DNA of 11,039 nucleotides from an uncultured Eubacteriales bacterium. Its GTDB lineage: Bacteria; Bacillota; Clostridia; Eubacteriales; Anaerofustaceae. The stretch spans positions 1 to 11,039 of the forward strand of contig CADBPP010000182.1 of NCBI GenBank assembly GCA_902796565.1, in the 5' to 3' direction. Under the pieces are notes generated by a model. The model searched no databases, was not told the origin of the DNA, and saw nothing but the letters and a program-made list of their open reading frames with translations. Below, piece by piece: positions 1 through 5,302 of the stretch. The translations under genes and the position numbers were made by a program. How positions within the stretch are numbered: position 1 is the first letter of the stretch; each line of letters starts with the position of its first letter.

Positions 1-86
1 ACAGCGGGCAAGTGTCTGCCCTGTGTCCGCGTAAGCGGCACGAAGCCGCCGCCTCTAAGCTTTAAGCGTAGGCGGGGGTAGTTCAC
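1..86 (+). ncRNA. Probable 3' scaffold of a TnpB-associated omega RNA (IS200/IS605-type right end)
   Basis: Three hairpins lie in tandem: GGGCA/TGCCC (6-10 with 17-21); GTG-CCGC/GCGG-CAC closing a GTAA tetraloop with one bulged T (23-41); and CCGCCT/AGGCGG (49-54 with 70-75). They are followed by GGGGGTAGTTCAC, ending at 86. The ending 'GTAGTTCAC' after a GC-rich hairpin is, from memory, the usual right end of IS605/IS1341-type tnpB elements in Clostridia. There the same bases encode the 3' scaffold of the guide RNA that directs the TnpB nuclease. The guide would start at 87 and read into the flank (GGTTCTTATACCGCCCCAGC). Only the 3' end of the element is in the window. The structure is seen; the family assignment is recognition plus inference. 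Confidence 0.55.
1..86 (+). mobile_element. Right end of an IS200/IS605-family (tnpB-type) insertion, partial
   Basis: This is the same interval as the omega RNA call, read as the element boundary. IS200/IS605 elements have subterminal hairpins rather than terminal inverted repeats and make no target duplication, which fits hairpins followed directly by the TTCAC cleavage-site-like end. The element would continue to the left of base 1. Whether an intact tnpB lies there cannot be seen. Confidence 0.45.
3..65 (+). CDS. Possible C-terminal tail of TnpB (partial)
   Basis: The frame entering at base 3 is open for 20 codons and ends at TAA 63-65 with ...RKRHEAAASKL. TnpB genes in this family commonly stop inside the right-end RNA structure, and short basic tails of the KxEA type are frequent. 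The stop lies 21 bases before the putative element end at 86, which fits that layout. The other two forward frames stop at 32-34 and 79-81. No zinc-ribbon or RuvC residues are in the window, so this rests on position only. Confidence 0.27.
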   Translation, partial: SGQVSALCPRKRHEAAASKL

Positions 87-131
87 GGTTCTTATACCGC
101 CCCAGCTTCGTCCTGCTGATGACAGCAGATC

Positions 132-620
132 TCAGTAAAGGCGGGGCAGCAGATACATGTTCTTTCTCGATTCGGTGATGTAGGCCCAGCCGTCCGGCGC
201 GATGCGGAAAACACGCGCGTCCGGGACCGAAACGATATCCCTCAGGGCCGCGTAGATGGGATAGTCCTCCATAAGTGCGTCATAGACGCTGTACCTTGAG
301 GCGAGGATATATCTCGGTTCGCCTGAATTTTCACAGACCCTTTTCATGAAGTCCTTCCCGGTTATCATGTTGAGGAACCCGACGGCCGCGGCCTTCTTTT
401 CATCCGCTGTCTTCGAATTGACGGAAGCGGCATCAATGAAGAAGACCGGGATGTTCTCATCGTCCGTCATGGAAAAAAGCCTGAATTCCGTTTCCTCCGC
501 CGCGCTTCCCATGACGCTCATGGCTTCGATGAATCCTATGTAGGCTCTGCCGGAGCCCTGCGCAAATCGTTTTGCATAGAAGTACAGACCCGTATCTTCC
601 GGGGATGTTTCCTCTTTCTT
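132..620 (-). pseudogene. 3' remnant of an extracellular solute-binding / thiaminase I-like protein gene
   Basis: The conceptual protein reads KKEETSPEDTGLYFYAKRFA..., then GRAYIGFIEAMSVMG, ENIPVFFIDAASVNSK, AVGFLNMITGKDFMKRV, YSVYDALMEDYPIYAALRDI, and ends LLPRLY. It resembles the C-terminal lobe of periplasmic-binding-protein-fold proteins, in particular the thiaminase I / thiamine pyridinylase type; this is recognition from memory. The first ATG (519-521) falls in the middle of the conserved AYIGFIEAMSVMG stretch, and the homology-like sequence extends upstream to an in-frame TAA at 621-623. The same frame is open again from 624 to 806 (61 codons, with two cysteines in SCGAGKSSC). No start with a ribosome binding site and no signal peptide is present, so the gene looks broken. 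A CTGCTG/CAGCAG hairpin (113-128) lies just past the stop. Confidence 0.5.
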
Positions 621-784
621 TTACTCATGATAAGTCTGCAGCTCCTTGCAGCTGCTCTTGCCTGCGCCGCATGAGCGCATCGATATATATTCCCCGGACC
701 CGCCCTCGTCTGACTGCTGACAATAGGTAGTAACTATACGCGGTAACATTGCATGTGTGACATTACCGGGCTTACGGTGTAAAA

Positions 785-800
785 GGAGGATTCGAACCTC
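785..800 (-). other. tRNA T-arm-like sequence in a gene-free stretch
   Basis: On the minus strand the bases read GAGG-TTCGAAT-CCTC-C, a four-pair stem with a canonical seven-base T-loop. The flanks do not complete a tRNA: no matching acceptor strands, no CCA, and no convincing D-arm or anticodon arm. The rest of 621-888 holds only a 6-bp hairpin (638-655), a CGGTAA/TTACCG inverted pair (741-768) and a 6-bp hairpin (832-850). The motif could be a leftover tRNA 3' end from an integration event, or chance. Confidence 0.25.
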
Positions 801-888
801 ACGATCCTAGCCCGACGGACCACCATGGCGCGCGGTCCATTCTCGACCGCAGGAGATCATGTCCACCCAGTCAGACTACCGTCTTGTT

Positions 889-1341
889 TCAGATCAGTTC
901 CGTGGTCCAGTTAAGTCCCTGGATCAGTTCGTCCGTCTCCCGGAGCTGTCTGGAATACCCGTCCAGCTGCTTTTGAAGCTCCGCGACGTTGACGGTGCTC
1001 ATGATCCTTATCTCGGTCTTGGTATACCTGGTGACCTTCTCGCTGGAAGCGTTCAGAAAGTCCCTGAGGATGATGATGCGCTGCTTGAGGCAGTCCCTGG
1101 CTGCTATAAGGTCAGTCAGGCTCTTTCCTTCGGATACGGTACGGTTGTTGGTATCGTTTATCCGGCGGATAAGTTCTTCCAGACGAACGAGGCATCTGTC
1201 CAGTTCGGAAAGCAGCTCCCCCGGATCCTCAGCGGGAGTCTCCCCTTCCTGCACCTTGGCGTTGTTGCGGAGCCTGACGGTCAGTTCCGATATCCTGCGC
1301 TGCAGGTCGGCTCTTTCGGATAATGCTGTTGCGAGTTTCAT
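889..1341 (-). CDS. DIP1984 family protein
   Basis: This 150-residue cytoplasmic protein matches the DIP1984 / septicolysin-like family (function unknown) end to end. It opens MKLATALSERADLQRRI, followed by a VQEGETPAEDPGELLSELDR block, a central RYTKTEIRIMSTVNVAELQKQ block, and the characteristic end IQGLNWTTEL. The charged heptad-like sequence through residues 1-80 and 110-145 predicts long helices or coiled coil. The start is well supported: AAGGAGG lies five bases before ATG 1339-1341. It is monocistronic, with its own upstream region behind the terminator of the NTPase cassette. 'Septicolysin' is a historical name and should not be read as evidence of toxin activity. The assignment is strong, the role unknown. 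Confidence 0.88.
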   Translation of the reverse strand: MKLATALSERADLQRRISELTVRLRNNAKVQEGETPAEDPGELLSELDRCLVRLEELIRRINDTNNRTVSEGKSLTDLIAARDCLKQRIIILRDFLNASSEKVTRYTKTEIRIMSTVNVAELQKQLDGYSRQLRETDELIQGLNWTTELI

Positions 1342-1408
1342 GATGTCCTCCTTGCAAAGGGATGTTTATCGGGGCGTATCCCCGCTTTTTTACTGTGTCC
1401 ACTTTATC

Positions 1409-1442
1409 ATTATACTATGAAGAAGGCCCGATCCTCCGTCAA
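1409..1442 (-). promoter_or_regulatory. Possible promoter of the DIP1984 family gene
   Basis: On the minus strand there is a perfect TATAAT (1409-1414) about 70 bases before the start codon. A TTGACG (1437-1442) lies upstream, but the spacing is 22, too long for an ordinary sigma-A pair. The -10 is credible; the true -35 may be a weaker hexamer in between. Confidence 0.4.
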
Positions 1443-1468
1443 TTGAGAGAATAGGGCCCCCGGGAAAC

Positions 1469-1499
1469 AAAAAAAGGAGCTCCGGAGCCGCGGAGCGCC
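1469..1499 (-). terminator. Rho-independent terminator of the NTPase / Imm32-like cassette
   Basis: On the minus strand, GGCGCTCCG pairs with CGGAGCTCC (one mismatch) around a CGGCTC loop, followed by seven T (1469-1475). It starts about 30 bases after the stop of the 80-residue gene. Confidence 0.85.
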
Positions 1500-1529
1500 T
1501 TATTCTGTGATATTTACCGGCGGTCTTCC

Positions 1530-1772
1530 CTACCGGTCCTGCTCATCCTCCGGATCCGAAGAAGACGCGCTCCTTCCTATGATGAGCTGCACCGAGCCCT
1601 CTTCCAGGGAATTGAACTCGTCATAGTGTATGTGGCTGCCGGGTGAGGCTTCCGCGAGATCCACCAGATGCTTCGCCAGGGAGATCAGTCCCTCCCGGTT
1701 GGCGGTGATGACCACCTCGCTGCCGTAGATATCCGCCCGGATCTCAGATCCTTCGATCCATTCTATGTCCAT
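1530..1772 (-). CDS. Small acidic protein resembling Imm32-family immunity proteins
   Basis: 80 residues, strongly acidic, with no signal peptide or membrane segment. The core ITANREGLISLAKHLVDLAE, then GSHIHYDEFNSLEEGSVQLIIG, resembles the Imm32-type family (predicted immunity proteins of polymorphic toxin systems) from memory: a short beta segment, a helix GLxSLAxxLxxLA, then G-x-H-x-H-x-D-E. The tail (about residues 68-80) is an acidic/serine extension. The start is certain: GAGGAG overlaps the stop of the upstream NTPase gene (AGTGAGGAGCT then ATG), with a gap of six bases between stop and start, so translation is probably coupled. No toxin gene is adjacent. If it is Imm32-like it is an orphan, or its partner is the NTPase. 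The Imm name is a prediction, not a demonstrated activity. Confidence 0.6.
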   Translation of the reverse strand: MDIEWIEGSEIRADIYGSEVVITANREGLISLAKHLVDLAEASPGSHIHYDEFNSLEEGSVQLIIGRSASSSDPEDEQDR

Positions 1773-1778
1773 AGCTCC

Positions 1779-3512
1779 TCACTTTCTGGCCGACAGATAC
1801 TTTGAGATGCGCTCCAGCTCGTCTATGAATTCCCGGATGTTGTTGCGCTGTATCCTGTCGTATCCTTCATATGATTCCAGCCTTTTCAGAAGACCGGCCA
1901 GGTCCTCCAGGGATTCGCGGTCCCGGTAGAGGAAGATATCGCTGTTGGGCGTCTTGTAGACGCTGCTGTAGGTCTTATGGAATTCATGGATCTGGGACGC
2001 GTTGCAGGAGGCGAGCATCCTCCAGATCCTGTGGTTGTCAAGGGCTCTGGCAAAGGAGCCGAATTTCATGATGCTGTCTATGTCCTCGCTGACGAAGGCC
2101 GGGAAACGGCCCACTTCGTCGGGGAAATATGTGAACCCCGAAAGATCCGTATCCACCTTGACCAGGGAGTCCAGCATCCTCTTCTGCAGCTCACGGCACT
2201 CTGCCTCGAGAGAAGGATCCCCGTCCTCCTTTACCAGGTATCTGGTGATGTAGTCGGAGTTCACCTTCAGGCCCTTGCCGAAGAGGTTCGATACCATCTT
2301 GTCCATGGCCTCCGACGTGTCGAGTTCCAGAAGACGGCCCACCTCCAGAAGGTTCCTGGCTATCTTTCCGTATTCCTGCATAGGGAACTGCATCGGATCG
2401 CTGAGCCTTTTCGTGATCATGTCCACTGCGCCGGTGATCTCATCCTCTCCCCGCCTGCGCCAGTGATAAAGGATCTCCAGGTCACCGTCATCGGGAATGC
2501 CTTCTGCGTCATAGGTCCTGAACTCATCGAAGAGGCTCATGGCGCTCCTGACCATCTCGGGCACGATGATATGGTTCCTGATGTATTCATAGCAGAACCT
2601 GAAAAGGGGATATCTGCTGCTTCCGAGCCTGAAGGACATCTGGTCCTCATCCTCCCAGACGAGGTTTTCATCGCTCTCGAGACGGATGTTGAAATGGAGG
2701 ATGCCCATGAAGATGGTCTTGAGGAAATCCCGGTCGTCGTACTGTTCTTTCCGGGCGGCCATCCACCGGTAGATATCCACCGCCTTCTGGCAGGTGTAGA
2801 ACACTGTATTGATGCTGAACGAGCCCGGGGCAGCGAAGCACCTTACTATGTCGCTGAGATCGTCCCCCGCGGCGAAGGTGTTCAGGACGGGATCGTCGTA
2901 TTCCCGGATGATGCTGCGTATGACATGCTCGACGTCGGGCTCATACAGGAGTATGTCGCTGGAGTACTTTCTTAGCATGGCTCCTATGCTTGAGGGATCG
3001 TCCTCACCCAGATCGTCCAGCACCACGATCACCTTTACCCCGTCCTGATTGGTCAGGCCGGTGATGAAACTCGTGAACTCCGCGGGATCCAGCTCCGAGC
3101 TCTCGATGTCCTCGAAGATCACCAGCTTCCCGGTAAGGTCGACATTGGCGTACAGGAGCTCAAGATCCTTGCTGTCGGTCTTTATCTCAAGATGCTGATA
3201 ATTCGCGAGAGTCAGAAGTACGGTCTTCGCCAGCAGCGCTCCCTTTACCGTCCTCTCGTTCTTTTTGGGCAGGTTCCCCGTTTTGTTTTCCCAGAAGAGA
3301 TTCTTGCTCACTTCACTTATGTCCTTAAGCCCGTGAAGGGAGACAACGACACAGGAAAAGGCCTCGGGCCGCGTGCTGAGGTAGGGCTTGAGCTCCCTTC
3401 TGAGGTAATGGCTCCTGCCGCTCCCCTCGGTCCCCGCCAGGATCAGCGGGCCGGGGGTACGGTCGCTTTTCACATAGTTATAGATAAAGGAATTCAGTTC
3501 ATTTATTTTCAT
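1779..3512 (-). CDS. P-loop NTPase (KAP/STAND-like) with atypical Walker A
   Basis: 577 residues, no signal peptide, no evident membrane helix. Residues 22-36 read PLILAGTEGSGRSHY: a Walker A at 27-34 in which the usual lysine is Arg33 (codon AGG, complement of 3414-3416). A VVVSLHGLKDISEVSK strand follows at 55-70, then a Walker B-like KLVIFEDIESS at 129-139 and a sensor-like DGVKVIVVLDDL segment. This order matches a Clostridial P-loop NTPase group that usually carries GSGKS, SLYG, IFEDLERS and a VANE motif (from memory). Residues from about 185 onward are helical, charged and unrecognised, and could be a sensor or effector scaffold. The gene has its own strong promoter, AGGAG nine to ten bases before ATG, and is followed by the coupled 80-residue gene. 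A defence or toxin-control role is inference from architecture only. Confidence 0.72.
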   Translation of the reverse strand: MKINELNSFIYNYVKSDRTPGPLILAGTEGSGRSHYLRRELKPYLSTRPEAFSCVVVSLHGLKDISEVSKNLFWENKTGNLPKKNERTVKGALLAKTVLLTLANYQHLEIKTDSKDLELLYANVDLTGKLVIFEDIESSELDPAEFTSFITGLTNQDGVKVIVVLDDLGEDDPSSIGAMLRKYSSDILLYEPDVEHVIRSIIREYDDPVLNTFAAGDDLSDIVRCFAAPGSFSINTVFYTCQKAVDIYRWMAARKEQYDDRDFLKTIFMGILHFNIRLESDENLVWEDEDQMSFRLGSSRYPLFRFCYEYIRNHIIVPEMVRSAMSLFDEFRTYDAEGIPDDGDLEILYHWRRRGEDEITGAVDMITKRLSDPMQFPMQEYGKIARNLLEVGRLLELDTSEAMDKMVSNLFGKGLKVNSDYITRYLVKEDGDPSLEAECRELQKRMLDSLVKVDTDLSGFTYFPDEVGRFPAFVSEDIDSIMKFGSFARALDNHRIWRMLASCNASQIHEFHKTYSSVYKTPNSDIFLYRDRESLEDLAGLLKRLESYEGYDRIQRNNIREFIDELERISKYLSARK

Positions 3513-3547
3513 ATCTTGCTGTCTCCTGATCTTTTAAGGACATGATT

Positions 3548-3576
3548 ATTTTAACAACAGCGCCCTGTGCTGTCAA
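3548..3576 (-). promoter_or_regulatory. Strong sigma-A promoter of the NTPase cassette
   Basis: The minus strand shows TTGACA (3571-3576), exactly 17 bases, then TAAAAT (3548-3553), about 36 bases upstream of the NTPase start codon. This is the best consensus promoter in the window. It begins just downstream of the terminator-like hairpin and the acetyltransferase fragment. Confidence 0.85.
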
Positions 3577-3604
3577 GCGCTATAAGCCGGGGGGAGCCGC
3601 CGGA

Positions 3605-3629
3605 AAGAAAAGGCCCCGGGCCAAGGGCC
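3605..3629 (-). terminator. Probable terminator of the flavodoxin-reductase operon
   Basis: On the minus strand, GGCCC pairs with GGGCC (3625-3629 with 3612-3616) over an eight-base loop, then TTTTCTT. The stem is short but fully GC, and alternative pairings exist (GGGCC/GGCCC nearby). Its place, just before the next promoter, supports the call. Confidence 0.5.
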
Positions 3630-3797
3630 CTGAGGGACCTGCCCGCAGAAGAGCTCCTCCAGGGCCCTTCGCTGCTCGTCGGAACGGGGAGGCGTGTGAT
3701 TCAGGCGAAACAGGCAGCTGTCCGTACGGTACAGCTCCTCTATCACCGGACGGTACTCCTCGGAATACATATCGACGGGATCTCCGTTTTTAAGCTT
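3627..3797 (-). pseudogene. Fragment of a sugar (maltose/galactoside-type) O-acetyltransferase, N-terminal region only
   Basis: The frame reads KLKNGDPVDMYSEEYRPVIEE, then LYRTDSCLFRLNHTPPRSDEQRRALEELFCGQVPQG. This looks like the N-terminal Mac domain of hexapeptide-repeat sugar O-acetyltransferases (usual order: GDPVD, S-x-E-Y, a helix ending in N-x-T-x-P, then ELF). No suitable start precedes KNGDPVD, because the frame there runs into the 3' end of the reductase gene (overlap 3790-3797). The acyltransferase beta-helix is missing: after PQG the frame enters the terminator hairpin and the next promoter, stopping at 3573-3575. An internal ATG (3768-3770) would give a 65-residue product, but it lacks a convincing ribosome binding site and the catalytic domain. 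It is read as a decayed remnant, truncated at both ends. Confidence 0.55.
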
Positions 3798-4632
3798 TTT
3801 CGTATGAAGGCTGCCAGAGGGCGAAATGTTCCAGCTGTTCGTCCGTGCGGTGGTAATAGCGGGCGCCGCGATCCAGCTTCGCGATCTCGGCCATCTCATC
3901 CCCGGTCAGTTCGAATCCAAGGATGTCCAGGTTGTCGCGGATGTGCTCCGTATTGCGGCTCCCGGGGATCACAGCGAAGCCCATCTGGGTATGCCAGCGG
4001 AGGATCACCTGGGCCGGGGTCCTGGAGTACTTCCTTCCCAGATCCGCGAAGATCTCTTCACTGAGAAGAGCGCTGTCGCCGTGTCCCAGGGGATACCAGC
4101 TCATGATCTTTATTCCGTAGGGCTCAAGGAAGGTCCTGAGCTCCTTCTGGGTGAAGTAGGGATGGGCCTCCACCTGGATGAACTGGGGGACGATCTCCCA
4201 TTCCTTCGCCAGGGCCTCGATGTACTTTCCCTCGAAGTTGGAGATGCCGATGGAGCGGGCCTTTCCTTCCCTGTAGGCCTTCTCGAGCAGCCTGTAGCCG
4301 GAAAGCCAGTTCCCCGCGGGCTGATGGATGTACAGAAGGTCCGCATAGTCGGTGCCGAGGCGCTCCAGGGTCTCATCCACCGCTGAGGCGTTCTCATACT
4401 CGCTGGGCCAGAGCTTGGTGGAAAGGAAAACGTCACCGCGCTTTACGCCGCTTTGTCTGATCCCGCGGCCCACGGCTCTTTCGTTGACGTAGGCGTTGGC
4501 AGTGTCCACCAGGGAATATCCCATCTTCAGGGCTTCCCTTACGCTGTTCTCGGCATCCTCCGGTGAGAGCATGTATGTCCCGATGCCGACCGCGGGACAC
4601 TTCACATCGTTGTTGAGGGTTATCTGATCCAT
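3790..4632 (-). CDS. Aldo/keto reductase
   Basis: 280 residues, full length for a compact AKR5-like (beta/alpha)8 enzyme that reduces aldehydes or ketones with NAD(P)H in the cytoplasm. The catalytic tetrad is visible: Asp43 and Tyr48 in DTANAY, Lys73 in STKLW and His103 in YIHQP. Further family landmarks are GIGTYML near the N terminus, SIGISNF, FIQVEAHPYFTQ, and the cofactor-binding IPGSRNTEHIRDN around residues 219-231. An AAGGAG lies just before ATG 4630-4632, 16 bases after the flavodoxin stop, so the two genes form one operon. The substrate cannot be told from sequence; plausible ones are 2-oxo aldehydes or other small carbonyls. Divergent LysR control is likely. The last codons overlap the acetyltransferase remnant. 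Confidence 0.93.
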   Translation of the reverse strand: MDQITLNNDVKCPAVGIGTYMLSPEDAENSVREALKMGYSLVDTANAYVNERAVGRGIRQSGVKRGDVFLSTKLWPSEYENASAVDETLERLGTDYADLLYIHQPAGNWLSGYRLLEKAYREGKARSIGISNFEGKYIEALAKEWEIVPQFIQVEAHPYFTQKELRTFLEPYGIKIMSWYPLGHGDSALLSEEIFADLGRKYSRTPAQVILRWHTQMGFAVIPGSRNTEHIRDNLDILGFELTGDEMAEIAKLDRGARYYHRTDEQLEHFALWQPSYEKA

Positions 4633-4648
4633 ATTTTCTCCTTTCTTC

Positions 4649-5170
4649 CTAAAGCAGACCGTTGGCTGAAAGCCACTTCTTCACGGCAGGCGCTGAATCC
4701 GCCGCACGGCTGCCGGTGACGGAGAGCCCGTCCTTCACAGCAGCTCCCGGGCATGTCCTTCTGATGTCCCTTACGCTTCCTCCCATGCCGCTCCCCTCAT
4801 TGGTGCACAGGGGAAGGATAGTCTTTCCCGAGAAGTCGTATGCCTCCAGGAAGGTGAACACCGCCATGGGCATCGTTCCCCAGTAATTGGGATAGGCCAG
4901 GATCACGGTGTCATACTCATCGACGGACGAAGGCATCGTGACCAGTTCGGGCCTTGCCTTTTCCTTCAGGTCCTTCTTGGCCTCCTCTATGCATGTCATG
5001 TAGACCGGAGAGTAGGGTTCCTTCATCTCGATCTTAAACAGGTCCGCGTCGATCAGTTCATTGATGATTCCGCAGACTATCTCGGTATTTCCGACTTTGA
5101 CGTAGCGCATCGCTCCGCCGAAGTAGTTTTCATCAGCTCTTGAAAAGAATGCCACAAGTGTTTTTGCCAT
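4649..5170 (-). CDS. Flavodoxin family protein
   Basis: 173 residues of flavodoxin fold (Flavodoxin_4-like), an FMN-binding electron carrier or small quinone/nitro-type reductase. Visible features are the first strand and phosphate loop region (TLVAFFSRADENYFGG), VKVGNTEIV leading into the first helix, the Y-DTVILAYPNYWGTMPMAVFTFLE block (about residues 85-112) that lines the isoalloxazine site, and LPLCTNEGSGMGGSVRDI with the glycine-rich turn before the last strand. It starts at ATG 5168-5170 behind AAGGAG. It is the first gene of the minus-strand operon with the aldo/keto reductase and lies divergent from a LysR regulator, an arrangement typical of small redox-stress or xenobiotic-response modules. 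Confidence 0.9.
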   Translation of the reverse strand: MAKTLVAFFSRADENYFGGAMRYVKVGNTEIVCGIINELIDADLFKIEMKEPYSPVYMTCIEEAKKDLKEKARPELVTMPSSVDEYDTVILAYPNYWGTMPMAVFTFLEAYDFSGKTILPLCTNEGSGMGGSVRDIRRTCPGAAVKDGLSVTGSRAADSAPAVKKWLSANGLL

Positions 5171-5225
5171 GTTTTTTCTCCTTATACCGCTCCGGCAGAG
5201 CCGGCCGCTGTCTTTTTACGGTTTT

Positions 5226-5255
5226 ATTATATCCGTCAGTTATTGTAAAGTCCAA
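5226..5255 (-). promoter_or_regulatory. Promoter of the flavodoxin-reductase operon
   Basis: The minus strand shows TTGGAC (5250-5255), 18 bases, then a perfect TATAAT (5226-5231), about 56 bases upstream of the flavodoxin start. The -35 overlaps the right half of the LysR-type operator. Confidence 0.65.
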
Positions 5256-5256
5256 T
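5242..5256. promoter_or_regulatory. Candidate LysR operator (T-N11-A, ATTG-N7-CAAT)
   Basis: An exact interrupted palindrome ATTG-TAAAGTC-CAAT contains the T-N11-A pattern of LysR-type binding sites. It sits between the divergent lysR and flavodoxin genes and covers the -35 hexamers of both promoters, so one bound regulator could control both directions. Confidence 0.6.
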
Positions 5257-5272
5257 TGAAAAATGCTATACT
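5243..5272 (+). promoter_or_regulatory. Promoter of the LysR regulator gene
   Basis: TTGTAA (5243-5248), 18 bases, TATACT (5267-5272), then an AT-rich leader to the start codon. The -35 is inside the candidate operator, which predicts autoregulation. Confidence 0.6.
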
Positions 5273-5302
5273 TAATTTAAATATTAAATAGAAGAGGGCA
5301 TG

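Noticed and set aside
785..850. A complete tRNA gene on the minus strand, using the T-arm-like motif and the GCGGTC/GACCGC hairpin (832-850) as an anticodon arm
   Set aside because: The hairpin loop GAGAATG lacks the T at the position before the anticodon, the spacing to the T-arm is about 30 bases, and no acceptor stem can be formed.
621..888. Possible small gene in the gap between the remnant and the DIP1984 gene
   Set aside because: Short frames exist (for example one from an ATG at 624-626 on the minus strand), but none has a well-spaced ribosome binding site or recognisable sequence.
859..1323. Plus-strand frame (154 codons) opposite the DIP1984 gene
   Set aside because: The DIP1984 family match with a good ribosome binding site on the minus strand explains the region.
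1370..1391. Plus-strand terminator-like hairpin CGGGG/CCCCG followed by T-rich sequence
   Set aside because: No plus-strand gene lies upstream in the window, and it falls in the 5' leader of the minus-strand DIP1984 gene, where the stem is short. No attenuator partner is seen.
1977..2975. Long open frame on the plus strand (332 codons) opposite the NTPase gene
   Set aside because: It is the codon shadow of the NTPase: no ribosome binding site, unnatural composition rich in H, E and V, and the minus-strand gene has motifs, promoter and terminator.
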